From a virus: a stretch of DNA of 64,000 nt. A model generated the notes under the pieces. It saw only the letters and a list, made by a program, of their open reading frames with translations. It was not told the DNA's origin and did no database searches. Below are positions 15,028 to 24,021 of the stretch, piece by piece. Made by a program: the position numbers and the translations under genes. Numbering within the stretch: the first letter of the stretch is position 1; the number at the start of each line of letters is the position of its first letter. The stretch spans positions 18,419 to 82,418 of the IMG/VR virus record IMGVR_UViG_3300034073_004109, one strand, 5' to 3'.

Positions 15028-15899
15028 CACGCAGACGCTGCGACGAAGTAGGCGTACTGCAGGAACGACGCCGTTGCCGTATAGGTGCCAGAGATCAGAA
15101 GCTGCCAGTTGGCAATCTCTGTTCCGTCGGTGATATTGACACCGTTGGCAATGTGATCTGTCAGGCAAAGGTAGTAGTCCAGGTTCGGGGCCGTTCCAAC
15201 AGACACCAGGTCTCCCTGGAAGTAGGCCGTTCCATTGGTATAGACGCCACGGGATTGCTGGCCGGATGCAAACCGCTGCCAGCGGCTGCTACTGGTGAAA
15301 TCCGTATAGAACGTACCCGACGTGTGATTCGCGAGCGCCCGGTAGGACTGCCCCAGGTGAATCACGGCATCGTTGACTTTGTAGTCGGTCGCAGTGGCCC
15401 AGGTTCCACGATGCTTGTATCCGCCAACAAGCTGCTCCCAGTACGTTGCGTTCGGGGGTTCGTTGCCAGTGCTGTTGGCGATGCAGCGATACACCGAACC
15501 GCCGTGGACAACGACGTCGTTGACTCCGTAAGCGGTCGCCGCGTTATAGGCGCCCTGACTGGCTAGGCCCTGAACAAAAACCTCCCAGTAGGTCGCATTG
15601 GGAGGCTGGTTCCCAGTCGATGCGGCAATGCACCGGTAGGTGTTGGCGCCACTCACCACCAGGTCGTTCACCTGGTAGGCAGTTGCCCCGTTGTAAGTAC
15701 CGCGAGCGCTGAGGCCCGAGACCATTTGCGCCCAGTAGGTCGTGTTACTGGGGCTCTGGCCGATCGTGGCGATCGAGCTGATATAGCAGTAAGCGTTGCC
15801 GCCGAAGACGACGACATCATTAAATTCGTACTGGTTCGCTGAGTTGTAGCTTCCCCGATAATGGAACCGCAGCTTACCGAGATCAATAACGGTGCTCAT
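15027..15899 (-). CDS. Fibre protein made of CBM5/12-like repeats
   Basis: 290 residues built from five or six roughly 45-residue repeats with the pattern RGxYNxATAYxVNDVVxxGGxxYRC followed by NxPPNATYWExxxxG. This is the carbohydrate-binding type repeat (CBM5/12-like) often used in phage fibres. Its neighbours are other fibre or virion genes. A role in binding surface glycans is inferred from the family. Confidence 0.75.
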   Translation of the reverse strand: MSTVIDLGKLRFHYRGSYNSANQYEFNDVVVFGGNAYCYISSIATIGQSPSNTTYWAQMVSGLSARGTYNGATAYQVNDLVVSGANTYRCIAASTGNQPPNATYWEVFVQGLASQGAYNAATAYGVNDVVVHGGSVYRCIANSTGNEPPNATYWEQLVGGYKHRGTWATATDYKVNDAVIHLGQSYRALANHTSGTFYTDFTSSSRWQRFASGQQSRGVYTNGTAYFQGDLVSVGTAPNLDYYLCLTDHIANGVNITDGTEIANWQLLISGTYTATASFLQYAYFVAASA

Positions 15900-16165
15900 A
15901 CGATCTCAACCTGCAGATGTCCAGGATAGGAAGTTGTCCAGCTGAAGCCCAGAAGCTTGTCAGACCACACCACCTGAGCGTAGTCGTCATCTCTGATTAT
16001 AGAGTCGTCCTTTAGCTTGACAAAGCTCCCATCGTCGTGGCGCACGACCTGAAAGGAGCCCGTCGCGGGATCGTATTTGAAGCCATAGGCAATCTTGCCG
16101 GCGGGCTCCGGAAACTCAACAACCGCTGGTGCGATGACCTCTTTGACCAGTTGAATCGAGCTCAT
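15896..16165 (-). CDS. Hypothetical virion-associated protein
   Basis: 89 residues, not recognised. It overlaps the fibre-repeat gene by 4 bases and the next gene by 1 base, so it is co-translated within the structural operon. It is mixed beta in character. Confidence 0.55.
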   Translation of the reverse strand: MSSIQLVKEVIAPAVVEFPEPAGKIAYGFKYDPATGSFQVVRHDDGSFVKLKDDSIIRDDDYAQVVWSDKLLGFSWTTSYPGHLQVEIV

Positions 16166-16512
16166 CAGACATCCTCGTAAACAGAGACCACGACATTGAA
16201 GCTGCCAACACCAGGCGCGGTCTGCGGGGCATCGGCTTTCACGATGTCACCGGCCAGCAGGACCATCTTTTCCGAGCCCGTCAGCCGCTGGGACTCACCT
16301 GAGCCCACCCGCAGATCCTTGCCGATGTAGTACAAGGTTCCGCCCGAATCGATCCACACGCTGACCGGCAGATCAAATGCCGTGACGTTGGTCACCGTCA
16401 ATCCGGTGATCACGGATTTCTTTGCTGCAGGAGTCGTATAGACGCTCACGGGAGCCGGAGCGCTCGGCGGACTCCCGACGGCTGCCGATGCTCCCCTGGT
16501 GAATGTTGCCAT
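16165..16512 (-). CDS. Small beta-rich virion protein
   Basis: 115 residues with alternating hydrophobic strands (ITGLTVTNVTAFDLPVSVWI, LYYIGKDLRVGSGES) typical of phage head or tail accessory proteins. Start and stop overlap its neighbours by 1 base each. Confidence 0.55.
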   Translation of the reverse strand: MATFTRGASAAVGSPPSAPAPVSVYTTPAAKKSVITGLTVTNVTAFDLPVSVWIDSGGTLYYIGKDLRVGSGESQRLTGSEKMVLLAGDIVKADAPQTAPGVGSFNVVVSVYEDV

Positions 16513-17009
16513 TATCCGAATGCCAGGATGTCAGCGATCGAGATCTGAGAACCAAGAGGCTGCCATGCGTTAATGACCCCTCCTAGGTACATGCTAAAGC
16601 TGCCACTCAAGCTGTTGTACCAGATGTCACCTTGCTCCACTCCAGTCGTCGGCTCACTGGATTGGACCCACAGCTGAGTCTGAACCGGATACCAGGCCGA
16701 AGTACTGCTGAGGTATACCTTCAGTAACCCATTGGCGGTGTCATACCAGAGCAATCCGTTATTCGCCGGGCTTGGCTCAGTGGTCCCGACGTCGACGGTG
16801 GCACCCGTGTTTCCCGAGATGATATTGATCCACGTCGTGCCATCGAAAATGCGGATCGTATTGTTTCCGGTATTGAACCAGAGGTCCCCCTCAACCGGCG
16901 TCGAGGGTGGGGTGGCCGACCGGATGACATTGGCCGAATGAACAATCCGGTCGCTATCTGGCAGCTCTTGCGGGAAGCCACCGACCAGTACCAGTGGATA
17001 CCGTTGCAT
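16512..17009 (-). CDS. Fibre-type protein with EGDLWFNTGNN repeats
   Basis: 165 residues with three related segments: TPVEGDLWFNTGNNTIRIFDG, ANNGLLWYDTANGLLKVYL and EQGDIWYNSLSGSFSMYLG. This short-turn repeat occurs in many phage fibre and virion proteins of aquatic phages. Tightly packed in the structural operon. Confidence 0.65.
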   Translation of the reverse strand: MQRYPLVLVGGFPQELPDSDRIVHSANVIRSATPPSTPVEGDLWFNTGNNTIRIFDGTTWINIISGNTGATVDVGTTEPSPANNGLLWYDTANGLLKVYLSSTSAWYPVQTQLWVQSSEPTTGVEQGDIWYNSLSGSFSMYLGGVINAWQPLGSQISIADILAFG

Positions 17010-17572
17010 CAGCTCAGCAGCAATGGAGTCTGGGGTTGGACATCAAGCTGTGTCGTGGATATCGCCTGCCCCACCATCGACAAGTAGATGCCTCCGCCTA
17101 CTGGTGGTGTGAGGCTGTAGGTGCCGTTGAGGCCCAGGAAATACTCGCTGCCTGCGGTTAGTCCTGCGAGACCTGCAATCTTGCCGCGCACGACAACGAC
17201 GACAGACGTGTCTGCTGCTGCGGAATCCCTCGCCAGACCAAGGACATTGGCCTCGTTCCGGGTCCCTGTGTTGCGGGCCTTGTAGACCTTGCCATCGGCA
17301 GCCATGTATACAGCATCTCCAACGGCCAACGCCTCGCCTGCGGTAACAGGCAACAGAGTCGACACATCAGAGGCTGGGCCGGCGCCTGAGATCGCGGAGC
17401 GCAGATCAATCAACGCCTGAATAACACCAGCTGTATTGCTGGGATATGACACAACAGTTCCTCCTGCAGCGGCAATGCATGCCGTGATGGCGGCGATAAT
17501 GCCTGATGTATTCTCGGCGTACCGTTCCTGATAGAGCGGCAATACCGATGGATTCAGAGGCTCTGTAGTCAC
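17009..17572 (-). CDS. Virion protein, capsid-decoration-like
   Basis: 187 residues. The second half (TAGEALAVGDAVYMAADGKVYKA, then EYFLGLNGTYSLTPPV) has the beta pattern of phage fibre-associated proteins. Function unknown beyond probable structural role. Confidence 0.55.
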   Translation of the reverse strand: MTTEPLNPSVLPLYQERYAENTSGIIAAITACIAAAGGTVVSYPSNTAGVIQALIDLRSAISGAGPASDVSTLLPVTAGEALAVGDAVYMAADGKVYKARNTGTRNEANVLGLARDSAAADTSVVVVVRGKIAGLAGLTAGSEYFLGLNGTYSLTPPVGGGIYLSMVGQAISTTQLDVQPQTPLLLS

Positions 17573-17610
17573 GGTAATGCTCTTGCCCCAGCTCGATTCT
17601 AAGTTCTCGC

Positions 17611-19029
17611 TCAGGGAACAATTACAGGCGCGCCAGTAGAACCAGCTTCGACACGCTCAATGAATGGATACGTCATCGAGCCAACGGTCACCGTCGACTC
17701 GAATTGCCCGCTTCCTGCATTGAAGATCCGGATCTGCTGAGAACCTCGCTCCAGCCACCAGTCGTTCTGCCGGCACCAAATCGCAAGCGGTTCTTCGCCG
17801 TCGTTCCAAAGCAGCGGTCGGGGATCTGGGCGAATGGCGTCCCGCACGTCCGAGCCTGGGAAGAGCTCGAGCCCAACCACCTCAGCCAACGACATGGCGT
17901 AGCGGTCGTAATTCACTTGGCGCAATGCGAAGTACTGATTGAAAACTCGCTGGCTATAACGCCCCTCCGATGCGCCTGCCACCTCAAGAATGTCTCGCTC
18001 TTCCTGCGTCGGATAATCACTTGGCTCATACCACGGGATACCGCATTGCCAGCGCAAGGCGTGCATGTGCTTGCACTCGCGCCGCTGGTCGATACGGAAT
18101 GGCAATGTCCGCCACTGCCGGTAGTAGCCCGCCCCTTGCCTTTCCCATGGCGCTCGAACGGTCCTGTTCGCATTCGGCATCGGGAATTCACGCATGGCCA
18201 TCCCAGCGCGATCGTCCTCGGGGTATTCAAGGTTTGCGAGCGCTCCACCCAGGTGATCCGGGCAGCAGCAAAACATCTTGAAGGAGGAGCACAAGTGCCG
18301 GCCGCTGGCAGTGTTCCAGGTCAGTGGCGCACTTGGGTCATAGTCGAGCGCTTTCCAGTAGATCCGGCCATTCCTTTCGATACGCCCTTGTGGTTTCGAT
18401 AGGTCGAAAATCAGGGTCATCGATCCCGGGTTGGCCGCAATCAATGTCAGCGCGATGCTGCCGACTGGCCGACTGATCAGGTCATCTGGGTAGTTCGTGC
18501 CAGAGGCTGTGTCCTCAAATTGGTCTCCAAGGAACACCGAAAAGATCCCAACCTGGGCTGGTGTGAGCACGCCTGAGACGTCGTAGGTCAGCGTGTGATT
18601 GGCTGGGTCCGGGTCAGACGTATTCACGCTGATTGCTGCAGCACTCAGCGGTTGCGGCAGAATGATGCTCCCGCGCGTCCGCATCCCGACATACCAGGCC
18701 CGCTCAGGACTGCTGCCGCTCGGAAAGACGGTGACGATGTCTTTCGACGTGCCATCAACAGCGCCAGTGACAAAGCGCGCAAGGCTGTGGATCTGGTAGT
18801 CAGCCCAGCTTCGGCCATTTCCGAAATAGTATTCCTGGCCTAGCTTCCAGCGCCGGTAATCTGATTCGCGGTTGTACGCCTCGATCACCGAGGGGAACGT
18901 CACCGAGCCGTATTCGCCGAGTCCCTGCCCTTTCGACGGGTAGACACCGCTCGCCTTTTGTCTCATGGGCTTGGACACAGGGCTCAAGCCGAAGCCCTGA
19001 TCCATGCGTGATCCAAGCCGCTTTGGCAT
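17611..19029 (-). CDS. Large virion structural protein
   Basis: 472 residues, not recognised. It is rich in Trp, Tyr, Arg and Pro, with a Cys cluster near residues 250-258 (FKMFCCCPDHLGG) and further Cys residues later. It sits between a virion protein and the Pro-rich repeat protein, so a tail or baseplate role is likely but unproven. Its start overlaps the next gene's stop by 1 base. Confidence 0.6.
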   Translation of the reverse strand: MPKRLGSRMDQGFGLSPVSKPMRQKASGVYPSKGQGLGEYGSVTFPSVIEAYNRESDYRRWKLGQEYYFGNGRSWADYQIHSLARFVTGAVDGTSKDIVTVFPSGSSPERAWYVGMRTRGSIILPQPLSAAAISVNTSDPDPANHTLTYDVSGVLTPAQVGIFSVFLGDQFEDTASGTNYPDDLISRPVGSIALTLIAANPGSMTLIFDLSKPQGRIERNGRIYWKALDYDPSAPLTWNTASGRHLCSSFKMFCCCPDHLGGALANLEYPEDDRAGMAMREFPMPNANRTVRAPWERQGAGYYRQWRTLPFRIDQRRECKHMHALRWQCGIPWYEPSDYPTQEERDILEVAGASEGRYSQRVFNQYFALRQVNYDRYAMSLAEVVGLELFPGSDVRDAIRPDPRPLLWNDGEEPLAIWCRQNDWWLERGSQQIRIFNAGSGQFESTVTVGSMTYPFIERVEAGSTGAPVIVP

Positions 19030-20774
19030 TACCGCCCGAAGCGCCGCGAGTAGTAGTCGGCGGCGGAACGCCCGCTACCGCTCGCTAGGGAGGAACCGTC
19101 GCCACCTGTTGAGCTCCGGCTGCCATAGCTCCCTGAGATCATCGAGCCGCTACCGGATCCGCGACCCGCTCTGCCACTTTGGTACGAGCTTGTACCAGAC
19201 GCCAGGCTGTAGCTGCCGCTGAATGGGCTGCTGCCTCTACCGCGACCGCCGCCTCTCAGGGTTTGCAGCCCGTACTCAGCGTCTTGAGCCTGCCAGTCAC
19301 GGAAGGCTTGATACTGCCCATCGTCGATGCCGGTATTGCCTGAACCTCCGGCCTCCGTACCTGCCGAAGTCGATGAAGCAGTTGATTCGCTTCGCGACTT
19401 CAGGAGCTCCTCGAACTGCCTTTGGTAATTGGCAAGCGTTTCTTCAAGTTGCTGCTTATATGCATCGTCGACGCCTGTTTGCTGCTTCTCCTCAAACTGC
19501 GAACCAAGTTGTTCGATTTGACTGGCCAGCTCATCCATCCTTGCATCGAACTGGCTGTTGTCTTGCTCGCTAAGCACCCGAGTGTCGTCACCCATTTGGA
19601 GCTCACCGCGCAGCGTCTCCTCTCGCTCTCGCCACGAGTTCTCATAGTCGACGCCCATCTGGTCCATTTGACTTTGATACTCGCCCAGCAGTCCCTCGGT
19701 TTCCTGGCGATAAGCCTCGTTTTCATCCCGGAGCGACTGCAGACTTTCGTCAAACCCCTGCTGCTGCTCATCAAACCTTGACTGAAAGTCACCTTGGGCC
19801 TCATCCCATTTCGATTGGAAATCGCTGCCTAGCTGGTCATAACTGGACTGCCAATTCTCACGCTCTGTATCGAATGTATTTTGCTGATCCGCTAAAGCCG
19901 TGTTCCTGCCCGCAATCTTGTCTCTCAGTTTTTGGATGCGGTCGTTGACATGGTTGCTCTTGGAGTTGCCGTTGTTCCCCTTTCTGCCGGGATTATTGTT
20001 ATTGCTCGGTAGAGCATTTGTCCGACCGCCCGCTAGAGGATTATTGACTCTGCCGCCTTGATTACCAGGATTGTCCTTCCCTGCGGGCGAGTTCGTTCGC
20101 GACGCTCCAGTCAGACCATTATTGACTTTGTTCCCCTGATTACCGGGCTTGTTCCGCGCCCCCGGTTTAACGGTATTCGCACCCTGAGCCTTGCTGCCGC
20201 TATTCCCGGGCTTCCCGGAAATCTGGCTGTTCCCCTTAACTTTATCCTTGGCATTCTGCGCCATCCGGTCAGCCGCGCTGACCTTTGCCGGTGAATCTTT
20301 GGCTTGATTGCCTGCCTGGTTTGAGCGATTCGTGATCTGCTGCTGCGCACGGCTAACCGCGCTCGCAGCTGCCCTCGGGTTTGATGCTGCCCTGCCTGGC
20401 TGGTTACCTTGATTAGGCCTCGGAGCTGGCGCAGGATTAGGCCTCGGCCTCGGAGCCGGATTAGGCCTCGGAGCCGGATTAGGCCTCGGAGCCGGAGCCG
20501 GATTAGGCCTCGGAGCTGGCGCAGGATTAGGCCTCGGCCTCGGAGCCGGATTAGGCCTTGGAGCTGGAGCCGGATTAGGCCTCGGCGCTGGAACTGGATT
20601 AGGCCTCGGGGCTGGGGCCGGATTAGGCCTCGGCGCCGGACCGGGATTCGGCCTTGGCGCTGGAGCCGGTGCTGGACGCGGCGCTGGGGCAGGGTTAGGC
20701 CTCGGAGCTGGTGCCGGGTTAGGCCTCGGCGCCGGAGCTGGGGCCGACTTTCTGCCGCCGCCTTTTTTCGCCAT
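19029..20774 (-). CDS. Pro/Ala/Asn-repeat and coiled-coil virion protein
   Basis: 581 residues in three zones. Residues 8-125 are near-perfect repeats of PAPAPRPN. Residues 125-290 are Asn/Gly/Lys-rich and probably disordered. Residues 290-465 form a long Gln/Glu coiled coil (DKIAGRNTALADQQNTFDTE and onward). The C-terminus is Gly/Ser-rich. It looks like an extended structural rod or an internal protein ejected with DNA. No family recognised. Confidence 0.65.
   Translation of the reverse strand: MAKKGGGRKSAPAPAPRPNPAPAPRPNPAPAPRPAPAPAPRPNPGPAPRPNPAPAPRPNPVPAPRPNPAPAPRPNPAPRPRPNPAPAPRPNPAPAPRPNPAPRPNPAPRPRPNPAPAPRPNQGNQPGRAASNPRAAASAVSRAQQQITNRSNQAGNQAKDSPAKVSAADRMAQNAKDKVKGNSQISGKPGNSGSKAQGANTVKPGARNKPGNQGNKVNNGLTGASRTNSPAGKDNPGNQGGRVNNPLAGGRTNALPSNNNNPGRKGNNGNSKSNHVNDRIQKLRDKIAGRNTALADQQNTFDTERENWQSSYDQLGSDFQSKWDEAQGDFQSRFDEQQQGFDESLQSLRDENEAYRQETEGLLGEYQSQMDQMGVDYENSWREREETLRGELQMGDDTRVLSEQDNSQFDARMDELASQIEQLGSQFEEKQQTGVDDAYKQQLEETLANYQRQFEELLKSRSESTASSTSAGTEAGGSGNTGIDDGQYQAFRDWQAQDAEYGLQTLRGGGRGRGSSPFSGSYSLASGTSSYQSGRAGRGSGSGSMISGSYGSRSSTGGDGSSLASGSGRSAADYYSRRFGR
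20409..20760 (-). repeat. Tandem DNA repeat encoding PAPAPRPN units
   Basis: About 20 units of a degenerate 18- to 24-base motif (plus-strand core CTCGGAGCCGGATTAGG) encode the Pro/Ala/Arg/Asn repeats. Copies differ mainly at synonymous positions, and the unit number is likely to vary between relatives by slippage or recombination. Confidence 0.85.
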
Positions 20775-20776
20775 GA

Positions 20777-21313
20777 CTAGAAGAAGCCGCCCTGGGCAAA
20801 CACGTGGACACGGGTCGACGCGCTAGGCGCCGTCAGCACGGCGTTCACTCCGACATAGATCAGCGCGCCGGAGGGCACATATAGGCCTGTGTTTTTCTTG
20901 TCGGTTTCCGATGCGAAGGTCGTCGTCGTCGCTGCAGGTCCTGCCAGGTTGGGTACCGGGACACACAGTGGCGGCAGCGAGATATTGGTGCGCTGACCTG
21001 CCGAGCTCGAGCCAATCGCGGCACTCGCGACGCACGCGGTGTTACTTGAGTTGATGCCGTTCGACGATGTCGCAACGCTCAGGAACACCAGCACTGTCGA
21101 TGCGGTAGTGCTGGCCTGGTTGGCAACGATCGAGATGCTGTCAATAATGCCGCCGTCGTTTGACGAACAGTCAACCAGCAATACACAGCCGCCGCCGTTG
21201 ACTGTGTTGAAGTCAGTCGAGGTATTGAGGCAGGCCGCGCCGCCGATCGTTGCAAACGAGTGCAACGGCCGGTCGACCAGCAGTGGCATTTTATTGCTGG
21301 ACGTCGTTGCCAC
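20777..21313 (-). CDS. Beta-rich virion protein
   Basis: 178 residues with Ser/Thr-rich strands ending in PSGALIYVGVNAVLTAPSAS. It resembles the smaller protein at 14472-14807 in its C-terminal half. Probably a capsid or tail accessory protein. Confidence 0.55.
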   Translation of the reverse strand: MATTSSNKMPLLVDRPLHSFATIGGAACLNTSTDFNTVNGGGCVLLVDCSSNDGGIIDSISIVANQASTTASTVLVFLSVATSSNGINSSNTACVASAAIGSSSAGQRTNISLPPLCVPVPNLAGPAATTTTFASETDKKNTGLYVPSGALIYVGVNAVLTAPSASTRVHVFAQGGFF

Positions 21314-21381
21314 TTACGGCCTCTCTAGTCTTCTCAGATTGTATCCAGAAATAGACTGTGGCGTTCTAAACGCAAGACGCC

Positions 21382-21834
21382 TCAGCTCATTGGCTCATTG
21401 CGACGAGGGCCGCCGCCTACTCCAAACCGAGTGCCCCGCGCCTTACGCGGGCCTTGAATCGGACCATCGCCCGGAGCACTACCCCAGCCGATATGGCTTT
21501 GCACCTCCGCATCGTCCGTCGCACCGCCCCCTTCAGCGAAGGCGCCCCACTGGTCAGGCCGGGTGAACTGTGGCGCCTCCTCGGTCGCATAGCGCTCACC
21601 ATCGCCATAGGGATTGCGGCTGTGAACGACATTGCCTTCTGAGATAAACGACTTTGCGTTCTGCGGATTATTTGGCACCGTGCCGCGAGCGTCCGCAAAG
21701 AACTGCTTGGCTTCCTTGTGACCCTCCTTGTTGAGGTACCACTCGTTAAAGCGTGTGCTGCGCTTAGGCCCTTGCCGATACTTCCGATCGACAAGACCCT
21801 CGCCACCCGGCTGCTTTTCTTTGCGGCGCTTCAT
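21382..21834 (-). CDS. Basic, disordered hypothetical protein
   Basis: 150 residues, rich in Gly, Lys and Arg, starting MKRRKEKQPGGEG. It is probably a virion-internal or DNA-contacting protein by composition and position. Not recognised. Confidence 0.55.
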   Translation of the reverse strand: MKRRKEKQPGGEGLVDRKYRQGPKRSTRFNEWYLNKEGHKEAKQFFADARGTVPNNPQNAKSFISEGNVVHSRNPYGDGERYATEEAPQFTRPDQWGAFAEGGGATDDAEVQSHIGWGSAPGDGPIQGPRKARGTRFGVGGGPRRNEPMS

Positions 21835-21843
21835 GATGACTCT

Positions 21844-23001
21844 TTAGAAAAGGCCTTGACCTTGATAACCGCCCACAGTCGGGAGTCCCGCTAGTTCGTT
21901 GCGGTTGCGCCAGATTTTTGCGTTCACCAGCTTCGTGAACTCGTCCACTCCTTCCGGCATGTTGAATTCACCAACAGCTCCTGCGGGAAGCTGGTAGCCC
22001 GTGGTCGCAGCGCTCTGGGGCTGCATGTTGAACGCGCCTTCGCCTGCGCCAGTGCTCTTGGCTTGAGGCACGATCGCCTGCAGTTCGGCCATCTTGCTTC
22101 GATTCACCCCGGCAACCATCCCCGGCTCGTTCCCGACGGTGACACCAGGAGCCACAGGCGCGCCGTCGTAAAGGGCGTACTTGGCATTCATCAATGCCTG
22201 CTCGCCCACTGTCGGCTTCACCTGATCAACCGTTGGGGCAGAGGGCACCCCGCCGCCCATGGTTGGTTGACCAGCAGGGAACTTCTTCATGTACTCGCGC
22301 AGGGCCATGCCCTTGTTCGCCCGTGCCCACTCAGCCATGGCGCCGGTGTAACCCATGCCCTGGATGATCTCGTCGATCGAGCCTTCGCCAAGGGCCCGCT
22401 GCGCGGCGTAGTAGCCAGCCAGGTTGTCGCCCTTGTATTTGTCCTGCAGGGCGAGATCTTTCATCGCCTTGCCCTGCTCGGTATTCCAGTACTCCTTGGA
22501 GGCGTACTGCTGCATCATGCGGCGCGCCTCGGATTCGCGTGCCGTACCTGCGGGTGTGACATGCGTTGTCCAGCTAGAGCCAGCCGAAGCCAGTGTTTCG
22601 TCTGGAGCGTTGCGGCCGTTCGGCCATTTCGATGGGTCGACCTTGCTGCCAACCTGATTCCCGTTCGGGCCCTTTAAGTCAGGATGCAGGAAGGGTGAGC
22701 CGGCGGGATTGCGAAGCCGGTCAAGCTCTTGCTGTTTTGCCGCTTTCGCTTTTGCCTTATTGGCCATGATGCGATCGCTTGCAGCCCCAACGCCTGGTAT
22801 CCAGCCCAGCCCATTCTTGGTTACCTGGTAACTCCAAATATCGTTGTTGAGCTTGTCTCGGTCATTCCTGACGTCGAGCAACTTTTTCGCTCGTGACTCC
22901 TGCTGCTGCCGAGCCTGGAATGCGGCATTCGCCGCAGCAAAGCTTGGCCAATTCTTTCCCTGGTCGTCGGTGTATGTACCGTTGGGATTGCGATAGCCCA
23001 T
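21844..23001 (-). CDS. Large hypothetical structural protein
   Basis: 385 residues, not recognised. The N-terminal 130 residues are helical and Lys/Gln-rich, the rest Gly/Pro/Ala-rich. Begins MGYRNPNGTYTDDQGKNW. Position between capsid-proximal genes and the Pro-rich rod protein suggests a virion component. Confidence 0.6.
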   Translation of the reverse strand: MGYRNPNGTYTDDQGKNWPSFAAANAAFQARQQQESRAKKLLDVRNDRDKLNNDIWSYQVTKNGLGWIPGVGAASDRIMANKAKAKAAKQQELDRLRNPAGSPFLHPDLKGPNGNQVGSKVDPSKWPNGRNAPDETLASAGSSWTTHVTPAGTARESEARRMMQQYASKEYWNTEQGKAMKDLALQDKYKGDNLAGYYAAQRALGEGSIDEIIQGMGYTGAMAEWARANKGMALREYMKKFPAGQPTMGGGVPSAPTVDQVKPTVGEQALMNAKYALYDGAPVAPGVTVGNEPGMVAGVNRSKMAELQAIVPQAKSTGAGEGAFNMQPQSAATTGYQLPAGAVGEFNMPEGVDEFTKLVNAKIWRNRNELAGLPTVGGYQGQGLF

Positions 23002-23004
23002 TGT

Positions 23005-23490
23005 CTACCTCCAGCTGATTGAGCCTGTTGCCTGGGCGATGCGCGTGCCCACGGCGGTGTCTGCTGGCCCCGGGATGGCCATGATGAATTCAGCGCCGGC
23101 ACGCTCAAAGGCGTAACGGCGAACCTCGTCGCGGCGATAGTTCGCCACATACAAGGTCTCAGCCAGTCGATCTACCTCCCGCAGGTAGACCTCCCGGTAG
23201 TCGCGATCAGCCTTCAGCGGATCAGACGAATAGATCGCACGATCCGTATCGCCTGTGATTCGCTCGATCCGGCTGGGCTGGGGCTGATCTTCAACACGGA
23301 AGATCTGCGAGACCTTGTACGCCTTGTCACAGCGATCAAGGTGCTCGAGCACCCGTGCGTAGAAGTAGCTATCAGGCACCCGCGCCATAGCCTCCTCCAA
23401 TCTGGCGACATCGCCAGCGGGTAGGTTGGCACCTACGTTGTAGCCCAGGTGAAACCTGCAGCGACTTTTGTCGTAGTTGTTAAGTTCCAG
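23005..23490 (-). CDS. Conserved-looking capsid-proximal protein with probable CTG start
   Basis: 161 residues if started at CTG (23490): LELNNYDKSRCRFHLGYN, then AGDVARLEEAMARVPDSYF. The coding signal continues upstream of the TTG at 23400 and of the internal ATG, and a GAGG sequence lies about 5 bases before the CTG. Charged helices dominate. Next to the HhH and capsid genes, it may be a head-completion or connector protein; that is inference. Using TTG instead would give 131 residues. Confidence 0.6.
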   Translation of the reverse strand: MELNNYDKSRCRFHLGYNVGANLPAGDVARLEEAMARVPDSYFYARVLEHLDRCDKAYKVSQIFRVEDQPQPSRIERITGDTDRAIYSSDPLKADRDYREVYLREVDRLAETLYVANYRRDEVRRYAFERAGAEFIMAIPGPADTAVGTRIAQATGSISWR

Positions 23491-23527
23491 GGAACCTCAA
23501 CGCGACCTGGGCCTCATTCTAAGAAGC

Positions 23528-23959
23528 TCAGCCGATGTAGATCAGATCTTCTGCAATCACCTCGTCCCAATCCACGCGGCCGATCTTGCGCAGTTGCTCG
23601 AGATTCTTGAATCGCTCGCCGGGCAGAGACAGGCGCAGCTCGACAATCTTCTTGGCGGTTGCGTAGCCAATACCCTTGACGTGCTTAGCGATGCCTTCAG
23701 CGGTGGCCACGTTGAGGTTCAAGCGGGTATCCGCAGGGATCGCGGATTCGGGCAGCTTGTCCTCATCCTCCTTGGGTTCTGCACTTTGGGGCTCGATCGA
23801 CACCCCAGTGCGACCCTTGCCGGGTTCGTACGAGACAAGATCAGCCAGGGCCACATAGCTCACAGAGCCAGTGCTGTTCTTGACCATCGCCCACTCCTTG
23901 TCGTGGTGGCCGATGAATTCAACGATCTGACCGTTCTTGGTGTTCTGGTACAGCGCCAT
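23528..23959 (-). CDS. Helix-hairpin-helix protein
   Basis: 143 residues from the ATG at 23959. The N-terminal 55 residues look like a small beta barrel, followed by an acidic linker and a ComEA-type HhH DNA-binding domain: LNLNVATAEGIAKHVKGIG, ATAKKIVELRLSLPG and FKNLEQLRKIGRV. It lies directly downstream of the capsid gene pair, separated by a strong terminator. It probably binds DNA non-specifically, perhaps at the connector or packaging stage. Confidence 0.7.
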   Translation of the reverse strand: MALYQNTKNGQIVEFIGHHDKEWAMVKNSTGSVSYVALADLVSYEPGKGRTGVSIEPQSAEPKEDEDKLPESAIPADTRLNLNVATAEGIAKHVKGIGYATAKKIVELRLSLPGERFKNLEQLRKIGRVDWDEVIAEDLIYIG

Positions 23960-23966
23960 AAGACAC

Positions 23967-24000
23967 AAAAAAGAGGGCGCCTGACTTTGCAGACGCCCTC
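23967..24000 (-). terminator. Rho-independent terminator after capsid genes
   Basis: On the minus strand GAGGGCGTCTGC and its complement CAGGCGCCCTC form a GC-rich stem, followed by a run of six T. It lies about 20 bases downstream of the second capsid gene and would limit read-through into the HhH gene. Confidence 0.85.
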
Positions 24001-24021
24001 ATTGTAGGGATAAACAACCGA

